This document shows positions 16,692 to 26,543 of a stretch of 64,000 nt of DNA, piece after piece. The notes beneath the pieces are model-generated. The model ran no database searches and was not told the origin of the DNA. It was given only the letters and a program-made list of their open reading frames with translations. This DNA comes from Gemmobacter fulvus. Its GTDB lineage: Bacteria; Pseudomonadota; Alphaproteobacteria; Rhodobacterales; Rhodobacteraceae. The first letter of the stretch is position 1. Every line of letters starts with the position of its first letter. Made by a program: the position numbers and the translations under genes. Where the stretch lies: assembly GCF_018798885.1 (NCBI RefSeq), contig NZ_CP076364.1, positions 124,001 through 188,000 on the forward strand, read 5' to 3'.

Positions 16692-19301
16692 CTACGCTGC
16701 CAATTGGACAAGATTCAATTTCTTAAGTTCCTCGACGATCACTGGGCTCAACCCCAGGTCACGGACGTCGACCTTGGCCAGCCAAGAGCGGGCATCCTGG
16801 ACCGATAGATTCGAATCTGGAAAATTCGGCTCAAGCGCGGAAGCAGCTATTCTAGACAGACCAAGCTCCATGAACGACCATCCGGATTTGGTCGCGACCC
16901 CCAGTTCTAGGGCGAGAGGGAAGTCGAAGATTTCGGCAATGCGGGCAGCGTTTCCCGTCTCCTGAAGCGCCAAACTCAATATGTCCACGTACGCTTTGCC
17001 GAGTTGAACGTACTGAAATCGTAGCACGTCCTCAATCATTTCGAATTCACGTCGGATGACTCCATTGACGTCGACATCACGCGGAGTCCGGACTCTGGCG
17101 TTGGGATTGGCAGCCTTTTCGGCCTCGTTTTCTGCAATCTTCTTAGCTCGCCTCTCCTCAGCCTTCTTCACCGCGATCGCAAGTAGCGCGGGATAGGGCA
17201 ATCCCTTCATCCACTCCACCGCAGTACCCGCAGCGACCGCACCATACGCGTGCTGAACGTTGAAGACACAACGCTGGATTCTGAGAAAAATAGAGGCGTA
17301 TCTCTTCTTTGAACCCGTGTCGTGCGGATTGACCGGAAACAACTCGTCGAACTCGCGCCCGGCAATCTTCGCCAACATGTTATCGTAGAGGCGACGGAGC
17401 CCGAAAGGATCGACGGTCCAGTTCGTCGCGAGCAATGAGAACGGCAGACTGATCGTCGTGTAAGCAGCGTTTGAAATCGCTACGAGCGAGTTTCGATCAT
17501 CTGCCGAAAGTCCGCCAAGCGTCCGCTCAACAAATGGAGCGAGGTCGCCCTTCGCCGCCCTGGCAATTAATAGCCCTGCCGCCGATCGTACCCTGAGGCC
17601 CTCCTCGTCCCGCCGCCCGACAGTCGGCATATCGCCTGCCAACGCGCTTTGGACCCGACCGGATGCCTCAGTGACGGTTCTCCGGAAGGCGGGTTCGATG
17701 CTGTAGCCGACGAATCGATCCATCGGTTTTTCGGGCCAGTCCTGATAGTCGACGAGGAATACGTTACCGACGATATCCTTCCTCATCCTTCCAGCGCGAC
17801 CGGCAAAATTCCACATCGCTGCAGGATCGAGCGCGTCGCCCGATCCTCGTTCCGGAGTGTCGATGAAGACGTTTCGGGCTGGCAGGTTGACGCCTTGAAA
17901 CAGTGTCGTGGTGCAGGCCAAAAACTTAATAGCGCCCTGCTTGAAAGCGGCCTCCAGCGACTCTCGAAGGAGAGTGGGCATCCTGCCGTAGTGAAAAGCG
18001 ACGCCCTTGCGGACCAGGTCGGCGAGGCTATAGCGCTCGTGGATATGTTTCTCGATGAATACGGCCAAATTCTCGAGTGACTTGTCCTCAACAACTTTGC
18101 ATCCACGTGCGATTAGCGTAGCGACCGTTTCCGAGTCCTTCGGACCGGTCGAATAGACTAGGGAGCCGTCCTGCTGGCCCAGCTCGAGAACAACCGCGGC
18201 GAGACGGGTAGTTGGCAGATCGAAGCCGCGAGAACCTGTGAGGCGGCCGAGACTGTGCGTGCCCGTTTCGGTTAAGAGACTTAGCTCAAGTGTGTTCGGT
18301 ACAGTGCTCTTGGTTACGACAATCCTGTTTTGGATAACCGAAGGCATCGATGAAGCGGCAATCTTCATTGCCTGCCTACCGATTGCTGCCCCAACTTCCC
18401 TGAAACCATCAGCTCCAGGGGCTAGCAATACAAGTCGCGTGCCGCCATTGCGGTCGAGTGCCTGCTCTAGGCACTCCTGAAGGATCATGCCACGAGAGCC
18501 GTCTGACATGTTCTGCGCCTCGTCGGCGACGATCAGATCGAAAACCAAGTCCGAGATTGCTAGCAGGACCTGGAACCGCTCCTGCGTCAAAATGAACACC
18601 TGCTTGGGTAGGTCCTCGGAATCGCGGCTGGGAACAGTAGATATCCGGATTCCAGGTTTTCCGTCGAGCCTGCGTTTTACGCTCTCGAAAACCTCCGACA
18701 GTAGGGCGCGAGTGGGTGCGACGTAGACCGCACAAAATTTGGACGCTGCCTCGACAGAGCGGCACATGTGTTCGATGACCAAGAACGACTTCCCGGCCGA
18801 CGTCGGTGCGGTTATCGCTATCGCGTTTGCGTCGGGGAGGCTGTCCCACGCCTCCTTCTGAAAATCCGTTAGCGCGATCGGTTCGGCACCGACCTGTACG
18901 GTGTTCAAGGCTTTGGAGATCGATGTCCGCAGAAATTCTGTGAGGAAGTTTCCACCCGGCTCGGCCTTCCCGTGGTTGGCCGCATAGGTGACGGCCGGAA
19001 AGTTGCCGAGATCACTGAGTAGCCGAAGACTCCGGCTTCGGACATCCTCCCCGTGGTCCAAGAGCAGCATGTTCAACGCAATTGATTGCGCGAGATATCG
19101 GTATTTCGCGCTCTCTGTCTGAGAGAAGACGCCCGCGCAATAGAGCATCTTGAAGATCTCATCCTCGTCCAACGTCGGATCGAAATCCGTCATCGGCTGC
19201 GACAAAGTCTTTACAGCGGCGGCGCGCTGCAGCGAATTGTAGATTTCGTGGAATGCCTGATGGCTAGTCAGACGATTGGAAAGATCAAGTGCGAAACTCA
19301 A
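16692..19301 (-). CDS. hamB: Hachiman defence helicase HamB
   Basis: An 869-residue superfamily 2 helicase. The P-loop is APTSAGKS (residues 165-172), the Walker B box is VADEAQ (about 258-263), and motifs from the second RecA domain follow (ACTTTLFQGVNLPARNVFID, then MWNFAGRAGRMRKD). Long N- and C-terminal regions flank the motor. It begins within the last codons of the HamA gene (19301 against 19298), so the two are co-translated. Hachiman consists of a DUF1837 nuclease and a helicase that senses damaged or phage DNA and then releases the nuclease to degrade DNA. The call rests on the pairing with a convincing HamA. The operon lies between two IS66 copies but was not carried by them as a composite transposon. 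Confidence 0.8.
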   Translation of the reverse strand: MSFALDLSNRLTSHQAFHEIYNSLQRAAAVKTLSQPMTDFDPTLDEDEIFKMLYCAGVFSQTESAKYRYLAQSIALNMLLLDHGEDVRSRSLRLLSDLGNFPAVTYAANHGKAEPGGNFLTEFLRTSISKALNTVQVGAEPIALTDFQKEAWDSLPDANAIAITAPTSAGKSFLVIEHMCRSVEAASKFCAVYVAPTRALLSEVFESVKRRLDGKPGIRISTVPSRDSEDLPKQVFILTQERFQVLLAISDLVFDLIVADEAQNMSDGSRGMILQECLEQALDRNGGTRLVLLAPGADGFREVGAAIGRQAMKIAASSMPSVIQNRIVVTKSTVPNTLELSLLTETGTHSLGRLTGSRGFDLPTTRLAAVVLELGQQDGSLVYSTGPKDSETVATLIARGCKVVEDKSLENLAVFIEKHIHERYSLADLVRKGVAFHYGRMPTLLRESLEAAFKQGAIKFLACTTTLFQGVNLPARNVFIDTPERGSGDALDPAAMWNFAGRAGRMRKDIVGNVFLVDYQDWPEKPMDRFVGYSIEPAFRRTVTEASGRVQSALAGDMPTVGRRDEEGLRVRSAAGLLIARAAKGDLAPFVERTLGGLSADDRNSLVAISNAAYTTISLPFSLLATNWTVDPFGLRRLYDNMLAKIAGREFDELFPVNPHDTGSKKRYASIFLRIQRCVFNVQHAYGAVAAGTAVEWMKGLPYPALLAIAVKKAEERRAKKIAENEAEKAANPNARVRTPRDVDVNGVIRREFEMIEDVLRFQYVQLGKAYVDILSLALQETGNAARIAEIFDFPLALELGVATKSGWSFMELGLSRIAASALEPNFPDSNLSVQDARSWLAKVDVRDLGLSPVIVEELKKLNLVQLAA

Positions 19302-20371
19302 ATCAAATCCCCCTCAAACTTCCCTGACAAGACCGCTTCAACTTGGTCGGCCGCCGCGGGCTCGTCCCCGTCGGGGCCGTCAATGACTTCCATTCCAGCG
19401 GGCAAGGGCACACCCATTTCTTGGTAGAAGCTCTTCCGCAGCACGTTCACATCCGGGACAGCTATATAGAACACCATGCATTTTCGCGGTGTGGCTCCGT
19501 TATTCTTCAGATGCTTCAATGCGACATCACGGTGATGACTATGTTCGGCTGCATAAATTGCGGTGAAATGCTTTTCGTGGACGTCGATCGAGCCGTCCGT
19601 CACGGACAACTTGTCCGCATACCTTTTCTCAGAATAGCAGATGACGCCGATATATCGCTCGCGACGATGAAGCTTCGGCTTTCCTAGGATGTCAAAATGA
19701 TCGAGCGCCAGTTGGCGTTCCGGTTCGTTCAGAGCGTCGAGATTTCCGAGCTCCGAGACGATCTGGTACTCCCGCAAATACTGCGAGCGGTTAGAGAGAA
19801 AATTGGACGCCGACTCAGCGTAGTCCTTGGCTCCGCCGTTCGCAGTCTTGGCGAGCTTGGCCTCGAGGAAGTATATCGTGAGCGCACCGTTCTCATACTT
19901 TGCGTGCACGCCGTCCAGGCCGTGGACGGGCATGTTGGACGAAGTCTTCAAACCCATCTTGGCCACGACTTGGGAGGCGTCAAGGTAATGTTGGACAACG
20001 CAATAGGCGAGAACCTCAGCGACTTCGCTGGCTCTGCTAGGATTCTTCTCACTGAAGGCGATAAATGCATCGCGCGCAGCCTTGCCCACTCTCAGCATCG
20101 CCGATGGATCCTTTTCGGCTTCTTTCTTAAGCGCTAGTTGCCTGCGTCGAGGGAGGGCATAGTAGAAGCACTGTTCCCAGAGGAACCGGGCGAGGTCTTC
20201 GATTTTCGGGAGGTCCTCGTTGAACCTAACATGCAGCATAAAGGTCCGAGGACCGTCGCCCAAGGTGTCGATTGCATCAACCCCTGCGCAGACGAGATGC
20301 TCGTCAACCTTCGACGGATTCAACAGCGCATGAAGTGCCGCTATCAGAGAGCTATTTTCGGGGTCGCTCAA
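19298..20371 (-). CDS. hamA: Hachiman defence nuclease HamA (DUF1837)
   Basis: A 357-residue protein with the DUF1837 layout: an N-terminal beta/alpha segment (TFMLHVRFNEDLPKIEDLA), a central EVAEVLAYCVVQHYL helix, and the PD-(D/E)xK-type nuclease core with Asp153 in GLDGVHAKY and Glu170-x-Lys172 in IYFLEAKLAK. These acidic residues plus lysine form the metal-dependent DNase site of HamA. First gene of a two-gene operon; the helicase gene overlaps its end by 4 bp. No regulator is adjacent. Start ATG 20371 is provisional but gives the expected length. Confidence 0.8.
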   Translation of the reverse strand: MSDPENSSLIAALHALLNPSKVDEHLVCAGVDAIDTLGDGPRTFMLHVRFNEDLPKIEDLARFLWEQCFYYALPRRRQLALKKEAEKDPSAMLRVGKAARDAFIAFSEKNPSRASEVAEVLAYCVVQHYLDASQVVAKMGLKTSSNMPVHGLDGVHAKYENGALTIYFLEAKLAKTANGGAKDYAESASNFLSNRSQYLREYQIVSELGNLDALNEPERQLALDHFDILGKPKLHRRERYIGVICYSEKRYADKLSVTDGSIDVHEKHFTAIYAAEHSHHRDVALKHLKNNGATPRKCMVFYIAVPDVNVLRKSFYQEMGVPLPAGMEVIDGPDGDEPAAADQVEAVLSGKFEGDLI

Positions 20372-20836
20372 ATGCCGGGTTCCGCAGTGATTCTCTTATC
20401 GAATACAAGACTTCGCGCTTAGCTTGAGAACTTATCTCAAAGGTTATACACGGTATCCACTTGTTTTGATGGTTTTCTCATTCAACCACGTTCGAGAACG
20501 TCAGATCGCCGCGACGTGACGCTCCTACAGGGAGTAGTTAGACCTTGGGCGGCCCATAGCCGCCGGTGGACCTCAACACATGCTGCGTGACCGTGCCCCC
20601 GGAAGCTGACGTTCGACCGGCCCTGCCGCAAAGTTTCGGCCACGAAAGTGACGATGCGGGACGAGGCCGCCGCTTGCAGCTGCCGCGCGACGACGCGCGA
20701 CATCGCCCCCCGACCGATCTGCGGGCGGAGAGCCGCCCGACGGCAGAGCGAACGGCCGCTTCCCGCCCGGTCGACTTGCTCGGGATGGGCGGATCGAGGA
20801 CGTCAAAGCTAACTCGGACTGAAGTAGATCAGACAC
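20372..20836. other. Intergenic region upstream of hamA, holding repeat copy E
   Basis: About 465 bp with no credible gene. It must hold the hamAB promoter. From 20550 it contains a degenerate copy of the dispersed repeat (CGGCCCATAGCCGCCGGTGG) and then CG-rich remnants. Confidence 0.5.
20550..20635. repeat. Dispersed intergenic repeat, copy E (degenerate)
   Basis: Starts CGGCCCATAGCCGCCGGTGG and continues with ACATGCTGC and GCCGCAAAG blocks in the order seen in copies A and B. It separates hamAB from the toxin-antitoxin pair. Confidence 0.4.
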
Positions 20837-21322
20837 TCATGCAGCAGGCGGCGGTGCATCCTCCTCATCGGCGGCTTGCGGGTTTGCGGCATCGAACAGG
20901 GCATGGTTCGCCGGAAAATCATAGCGTTCAACCTCGAGAAAGTCTTGCACCTCGACAAGCCAGACCTCCAAGATTTGATTTGTAAGATCGCCATCCTCTC
21001 CCAAGTCATCGAGTGCCGCACGGAAGAAGTCGATGTGATCCCCTCGCAAGGCACCGTTCGGGAGGTTCAAGCAAACAAGTCCAGCATGAAGCTCGATTCC
21101 GAGGTAGCAAGGCGCGTTTGAGTTGCTCCCCTCAGGCGGTCGAAAATCGTCCGAGTTGCGCGTGACTAAGGTCCAGTCCTCAGCAAGGATTCGCTCCATA
21201 AGCATATGATCCTTCCAACCGGTCATCCCGCGATGCGTCAGGTGAGCACTTTCGAGGTGTCCCGCCTCTACCGCCACCTGCGCCAGGTCGAGGGCAAGAC
21301 ACTCATCTATTAGAAACTTCAC
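20837..21322 (-). CDS. DUF5615-family PIN-like toxin
   Basis: A 161-residue protein beginning MKFLIDECL, the hallmark of DUF5615 PIN-like proteins, with the downstream acidic set in EDWTLVTRNSDDF (the second and third PIN acidic positions). Members are putative RNases acting as toxins beside DUF433 antitoxins. The C-terminal ~60 residues extend beyond the core domain and end in an acidic, Ala/Pro-rich tail. It starts 9 bp after the DUF433 gene on the same strand, so the two form an operon. Confidence 0.75.
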   Translation of the reverse strand: MKFLIDECLALDLAQVAVEAGHLESAHLTHRGMTGWKDHMLMERILAEDWTLVTRNSDDFRPPEGSNSNAPCYLGIELHAGLVCLNLPNGALRGDHIDFFRAALDDLGEDGDLTNQILEVWLVEVQDFLEVERYDFPANHALFDAANPQAADEEDAPPPAA

Positions 21323-21331
21323 CGATGGCCC

Positions 21332-22015
21332 CTAGCTAACCTTACGGGTGTGCTTGCGTACGGATTTCAGTCGAAGTCTGTCAGACCGGTACGTGCTCCC
21401 GCTGATCGGTCGCCCCGTCCGCGGGTTGGCCTGCGCGTAGAGGACCGCCGCGTCCACCTTTTCTCGATCAATAGACGGGTAAATCTCAAGAGCCTCTTCC
21501 ACACTCGCCCTGTCGACCACGTCGGCAACTTCATAAGCGCCGATCCGTGTTCCGGCGATTACGGGAATGCCTCCTCGGATATTCGGATCGCTCGCGATGT
21601 CCGCGCGGGACCGGCGGAGCGTGTTCCAACTGCTATTGACGTGCAGGCAATGAGACGTCATGTCCACCGAAAGTGCGCTGTCTAGAACGAAGAAGAACGC
21701 GTTGGGGCCTGCGCTGCATGGTGCATGGACCAACGGCGTCCTCGAAGAGTTGACCTTCTCAACGAACATATTCCAGACTTTGTACCGAGCTTTCGGTGCC
21801 AGAAGCTTGCCAGTGTCTTCATGGAACTTCACAAATACGCAGAGGTCCAAGTCCAGCATGCGCCGCCCTGAGACCCGGTCTACGGCCCAAAGCGAGTCGA
21901 AGTGGCCATCATCAAGCAGGCGGTTGATGTGAGTCTTTTTGACGCCGGTAACCGCCTCGGCTTCACTGATCGTAAGCCTATCGAGGCGAGGTGGGGCGCC
22001 GCTGAGCGTTTCCAT
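21332..22015 (-). CDS. DUF433-family antitoxin with an extra N-terminal HTH region
   Basis: A 227-residue protein whose last ~75 residues are a DUF433 domain (DPNIRGGIPVIAGTRIGAYE, then EEALEIYPSIDREKVDAAV). DUF433 is an antitoxin domain paired with DUF5615. The first ~130 residues are extra: an excisionase-like helix-turn-helix (LTISEAEAVTGVKKTHINR) and a second region of unknown nature. Most DUF433 antitoxins have only ~80 residues. ATG 22015 follows a GGAAGGG site; a longer frame to 22363 runs into low-complexity intergenic sequence and is rejected. It probably represses its own operon. Confidence 0.7.
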   Translation of the reverse strand: METLSGAPPRLDRLTISEAEAVTGVKKTHINRLLDDGHFDSLWAVDRVSGRRMLDLDLCVFVKFHEDTGKLLAPKARYKVWNMFVEKVNSSRTPLVHAPCSAGPNAFFFVLDSALSVDMTSHCLHVNSSWNTLRRSRADIASDPNIRGGIPVIAGTRIGAYEVADVVDRASVEEALEIYPSIDREKVDAAVLYAQANPRTGRPISGSTYRSDRLRLKSVRKHTRKVS

Positions 22016-22378
22016 GACAAACCCTTCCGAATTTCCGGATGCGTTTAAGATGCGCCTCGGCCGCTCTAAATTCAAGATGAAGTATAGCGGGTGATCAGGA
22101 AGTGGCCCTAGCACTTGGTCACCGTTGACATCGAGCGGACTCACGACCTGAGGGGCAGGAGCAACTGAGCTTCGCATGAATGGCCGCCTTCTCCAGGTTT
22201 GCTGAAACTGCCATCCTGCAGTGCCGCCAGTCGGCTCGCCGCCCGTCAAGGGACCCGGGTTGGGTGATCGCTGCGTCTCGCGCAATTGGCCGCTTTCCCA
22301 GGCATGCTGCGGCCGCCATGCTGCGACGCCATCAGGCCGCTTCCCGCCCGCGAGATAGAACAAAACGACTCAACGCTC
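22016..22378. other. Intergenic region between the DUF433 gene and IS66 copy 2
   Basis: About 360 bp without a credible gene. It contains GC-rich segments resembling the dispersed intergenic repeats (for example GGCCGCTTTCCCAGGCATGCTGCGG read in pieces) and presumably the antitoxin operon's promoter. Confidence 0.4.
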
Positions 22379-22415
22379 CATGTTACGTAAGCGGTGCGTG
22401 ATCCCCGTCAGGCTT

Positions 22416-23984
22416 TCAGCTTGACGGCTTTTGGAAGGCCCAGGGCATGAGGTCGTCGATGCGCGCTGCGGGGTGGCCGTTGGCGATGGCGGTCAGGGTT
22501 TCGCGCAAGTAGGCGTAGGGATCGATGGCGTTCAGCTTGCAGGTCTCAATAAGCGAGGCCAGGCGCGCCCAGGTTCGGCCGCCCTCGTCATGACCGGCGA
22601 ACAGCGCGTTTTTACGATTGAGGGTTAGGGGTCTGATGGTATTTTCGACCGGGTTTGTATCCATCTCGACGCGGCCATCGGACAGGAAGATCTGCAGGCC
22701 ATCCCAGTGCCGGTGGATATAGCCGAGCTTCTCGCCCAAGCGGGATTTGGCGGAGATCCGGCTGCGCTGGTGGGTCAGCCAAAGGCGGAAGTCGGCAATC
22801 AGCGGGGCCGATCGCGCTTGGCGGGCCGCTAGGCGCTCCTCGGGTGAGCGTCCCCGGACGCTGGCTTCGATCTTGTAGATCTGGGCGATGCGGCGCAGGC
22901 CTTCGGCGGCGATCTCGGAGCCGTCCTTTTGATAGATGTCATGCAGTTTGCGCCGGGAATGGGCCCAGCAGTAGGCCAGCGTCAGGGGCATGCCGCCCAC
23001 GCGCTTTGGTTCGGCCAAGGCGTCATAGCCGGTATATCCATCGACCTGAAGAATGCCCTCGAAGCCTGTCAGGATGTCCATCGCATGGCGGCCATGGCGC
23101 CCGGGCGCATAGGTGAAGACGACCGCGGGCGGATCGCCTCCACCCCAGCCGCGATCATCGCGGGTCACCGCCCAAAGGTAGCCGGTTTTGGTTTTGCCCG
23201 CCTTGGGATCGAGGACCGGTGCCCGGGTCTCGTCCATGAACAGGCGGCCGGATCGCTTGAGGTGGACCAACATCCGGTCAACGACCGGGGCCAGATGATA
23301 GGCTGCTACGCCACACCACTTTGCCAGGGTTGACCGGTCCAGATCCACGCCGCCCCGGCCATAGATCTGGCATTGGCGATAAAGCGGCAAGTGATCCGCA
23401 TATTTGGAGACGGCGACATGGGCGAGCGTGCCCTCGGTCGGCAAACCGCCTTCGATCAGCCAGTTGGGCGTGTCGGCCTGTATGATGCCTGCGTCGCAAC
23501 GACGACAGGCATAGCGGGGGCGAATGGTGACGATGACCTGGAAGCGGGCAGGAACGATGTCGAGACGTTCGGCGCGGTCTTCGCCGATCGTCACCATGTC
23601 GGTGCAGCCGCAGGGACATATCTTCTGCGCGGGTTCGATCACCTGCTCGATGCGCGGTAGGTGATCTGGCAGATGGCCAAGGTTGCGTTTGGCTGCCGGA
23701 CGCCTGGGCCTGCCATCGGCATTGCGCTCCGCCAGCGCTGCCCGCGCGGCCTCGGCTTCGGCGACCGCCGTTTCCAGATCCTCGAAAGCCAGCTGGCGCT
23801 CGTCGGGTGCCAACTGCTCGGACCGCTTGCCGTAAAGCGCATGGCGCAGCTCGGCGATCAGGTAATCCTGACGTTCGGTCTGCGCCTCCAGCCCGGTGAC
23901 CTTGGCCTGCATGGTCGCAAACGCCTCACGCACGGCGGGCGGAAGGCTGTCCATATCAAAGGGGAGATCGGCGGGCGCAGGCAT
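22416..23984 (-). CDS. tnpC: IS66-family transposase TnpC (DDE), copy 2
   Basis: Identical in translation to the 522-residue TnpC of copy 1, with intact zinc-finger cysteines and the acidic residues of the catalytic domain. Either copy could supply transposase for both elements. Confidence 0.93.
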   Translation of the reverse strand: MPAPADLPFDMDSLPPAVREAFATMQAKVTGLEAQTERQDYLIAELRHALYGKRSEQLAPDERQLAFEDLETAVAEAEAARAALAERNADGRPRRPAAKRNLGHLPDHLPRIEQVIEPAQKICPCGCTDMVTIGEDRAERLDIVPARFQVIVTIRPRYACRRCDAGIIQADTPNWLIEGGLPTEGTLAHVAVSKYADHLPLYRQCQIYGRGGVDLDRSTLAKWCGVAAYHLAPVVDRMLVHLKRSGRLFMDETRAPVLDPKAGKTKTGYLWAVTRDDRGWGGGDPPAVVFTYAPGRHGRHAMDILTGFEGILQVDGYTGYDALAEPKRVGGMPLTLAYCWAHSRRKLHDIYQKDGSEIAAEGLRRIAQIYKIEASVRGRSPEERLAARQARSAPLIADFRLWLTHQRSRISAKSRLGEKLGYIHRHWDGLQIFLSDGRVEMDTNPVENTIRPLTLNRKNALFAGHDEGGRTWARLASLIETCKLNAIDPYAYLRETLTAIANGHPAARIDDLMPWAFQKPSS

Positions 23985-24271
23985 GGCTGTTTATACCGCG
24001 TGCCCCCAGGATTGCCCATATTTACAAGGCGATCCGAGTCACTCTGTCGCGGGGGGATGCGTCGGCCTGGGCGCATGGATGCGGCGCCAGTCAAGCCCTG
24101 CAAACAGCGCCTCGAACTGCACCCGCGACAGCCGCATGACCCCGTCGCCAACCTTTGGCCAGGCAAAGCCGCCCTGTTCCAGTCGCTTGTAGATCATCAC
24201 GATCCCACTGCCGTCCCAAAACAGAACCTTGATCCTGTCGCCCGATCACGTTTCATAATGCATCTCCTCCT

Positions 24272-26365
24272 TCAGAATCCGGGTAGGGTCATGGACCTGT
24301 CTGCAATCTTATCAAGCGCTTGCCTTGGCCTGCGCGCGGCTATTTCCTGCAAGCCTATCCGAACCGCCTCGGTTTCGAGCGCGGCCAGCGGTATTTTCCA
24401 TGGGGCGGAATACAGGATCTGTGTCGCGGGGAGGATCTGCGCGCGGATCAGTTTGTGGACAGATGCCACGCAGACGCCGAGCCGCTTGGCGGCAGCATCG
24501 ACGCTCACGGTCTTCTCCTCCTCGGCCTCGGGATCATAGGGTGGGATCGCGAGCCTGTCGCGCAATTCAGCCACGCGGACGGTCGTCCATGTCTCGTCAT
24601 CCTCAGTGCGGCAGCGCATCCGGTTGAGGGTCACGGCAAGTTCCCTGTCTGGCCAGTGCCCGCCAAGTTTGCGCAAGATGTCGGCAGCAGTGCGCTTTGG
24701 CCCCGGTGGGAAGCGACCGGTTCGGCGCCGGGCCAGCCTGACCTCGGTGTGGCGCCCGCCGATCCAGTGAATGAGCAGAACGAAGGCGTTCTCCGCCTGA
24801 TCGATGTCGATCACCACTTCCTCGATCAGCAGGCGCACCAGTCGCTGCCGCGCGCGGGCATCGGTCCCGGCGGCATTCCATGCCGAGGGCAGGTCGGTGG
24901 CGAGCCGCAAGAGGACATCAGGATCGACCCCGGGCCTCGCGATGAGTTCTGCGCCCAAAGCGGCAAGTTTTTGCTCGACCGAGGCCACCCGCTCCAGGGC
25001 TGCGTTCCACCGCGCCTCCAGCGTGCGCGCAACATGCCGTTTGGCGGGATCGACATGCTCATATCGCCGCTCGGCCAGTTCCGCGGCGTATCGTGCCTCA
25101 TCAAGCTCCTTCTCGACAGCAAGCCGCACCACCTCCTGTGCCCGGGTGGCCTGCTGTCCCGCCAATAGGGCAGCCTGCACGGCGCGGCCGGAGACCGCTT
25201 CGAGCAGTTGGCCGGTCACGGCCGCATCGATGCCGCCCCCGCCCGCACCGATGCAGAGCCCAGCCCCGACATGGCTGTCATCGCCCCGACATTGGTAACG
25301 ATGGGACAGGTCGGTCCCGGTCTTGTAAAAGACCCGCATCATCCGGCCGCACCTTGCGCAACGCGCCATGCCGCTCAGCAGCGCCTGTCCGCCGCGCCCG
25401 GATTTGCGGGCCGTTCGCTTTTGCATATGCGCGTTCTCCCCCAGCAGGACGCGGTTCTCCTCATAGGCCTGCCAGTCGATGTATCCTTCGTGATTGCTCT
25501 TGATCAGCACGCCCCACTCCTCGATCGCCCGGTGATGGCCGCTGGTCTTGCGCGCCTCGCCCTCGACCACCGCCATCCGATTACCGGTCCGGCCGAAGGC
25601 ATAGGCACCAGCGTAGACCGGATTATGCAGCACCTGCATCACGCTGTGATAGGCAGGCTTGCGCCAAGCGATCTTGCGCAGGGCACCGTTGCGCAGGACC
25701 ACTGGCAGATGGACATCGGCCGCGCGCAGCCACAGGAACACCTGGCGACCGCTGCCAAGCTCGCGGAACTTGGCGAAGATCAGGTGGATGGCCTGCCGGA
25801 CCCGCTCATCAGGATCCATCTCAATCCTGTCGTCCTCGCTCCAGCAGAACCCAGGCGGCAAGGTAAAGCGGAGTTCTCCCCGCTTCGCCTTCGCATCGCG
25901 GGCCGCCAGCCCACGTTGCCGCAGAAGACTGAGTTCGTATTCCGACATGGTGCCCTTCAGCCCCAGCAGCAGTCGATCATTCATTTGACGCGGATCGTAG
26001 ACCCCCTCCGGGTCAACGACCAAGGCCCCCGTCAAGGCGCAGAGGTCAATCAGATGATGCCAGTCCCGGCCATTACGGGAAAGCCGCGAGGCTTCGATGC
26101 AATAGACCGCCCCCACCGTCCCGGCACAGACTTCCGCGACCAGACGCTGGAAGCCCGGGCGGGCAATCAGACCAGAGCCGGAGCGTCCCAGATCCTCATC
26201 GATGACCCGGACCTCGGCGAAGCCGGTGTCGCGGGCGGCTTCGGCCAGCTGGTATTGCCGCTTCTGGCTTTCGAGATTCCCGAGCACCTGAGCCATCGTC
26301 GACTGGCGAACGTAGACGAGTGCGCTGCGGGCAAGGTGCTCAGCGGTGATCTTTGCGTGCATCAT
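24272..26365 (-). CDS. Large serine recombinase with zinc-ribbon domain, copy 2
   Basis: Identical in translation to the recombinase of copy 1: catalytic serine in YVRQST, zinc ribbon cysteines, C-terminal helix-turn-helix-like segment. With two identical copies in direct orientation, recombination between their sites could delete the 11 kb in between, including hamAB. Confidence 0.92.
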   Translation of the reverse strand: MMHAKITAEHLARSALVYVRQSTMAQVLGNLESQKRQYQLAEAARDTGFAEVRVIDEDLGRSGSGLIARPGFQRLVAEVCAGTVGAVYCIEASRLSRNGRDWHHLIDLCALTGALVVDPEGVYDPRQMNDRLLLGLKGTMSEYELSLLRQRGLAARDAKAKRGELRFTLPPGFCWSEDDRIEMDPDERVRQAIHLIFAKFRELGSGRQVFLWLRAADVHLPVVLRNGALRKIAWRKPAYHSVMQVLHNPVYAGAYAFGRTGNRMAVVEGEARKTSGHHRAIEEWGVLIKSNHEGYIDWQAYEENRVLLGENAHMQKRTARKSGRGGQALLSGMARCARCGRMMRVFYKTGTDLSHRYQCRGDDSHVGAGLCIGAGGGGIDAAVTGQLLEAVSGRAVQAALLAGQQATRAQEVVRLAVEKELDEARYAAELAERRYEHVDPAKRHVARTLEARWNAALERVASVEQKLAALGAELIARPGVDPDVLLRLATDLPSAWNAAGTDARARQRLVRLLIEEVVIDIDQAENAFVLLIHWIGGRHTEVRLARRRTGRFPPGPKRTAADILRKLGGHWPDRELAVTLNRMRCRTEDDETWTTVRVAELRDRLAIPPYDPEAEEEKTVSVDAAAKRLGVCVASVHKLIRAQILPATQILYSAPWKIPLAALETEAVRIGLQEIAARRPRQALDKIADRSMTLPGF

Positions 26366-26543
26366 GACCTGCGCCCTCCGCAATCTTGCCCGCCGCCATC
26401 AGCAGCAGGTCTGCCAATGCCTCCAGGATCGCCGGTGTCGCGGGCGCGGCCGGGGGGCGGTTCGGGCTGTCGTTCAGGTCCAGGCAGAGCTGACTCGGCG
26501 TCGCTTGCTTTTGTTGCGAGAGGGGTCGGGGTCGGCAGGGCAT
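26340..26543 (-). CDS. Small protein of the nested recombinase element, copy 2
   Basis: Identical to the 67-residue protein of copy 1, with the same GAGGAGG ribosome binding site and the same overlap with the recombinase start. Confidence 0.65.
   Translation of the reverse strand: MPCRPRPLSQQKQATPSQLCLDLNDSPNRPPAAPATPAILEALADLLLMAAGKIAEGAGHDARKDHR

Noticed and set aside
22016-22363. Upstream start for the DUF433 protein
   Set aside because: The extra 116 codons are low-complexity and coincide with repeat-like intergenic DNA; ATG 22015 has a good ribosome binding site.
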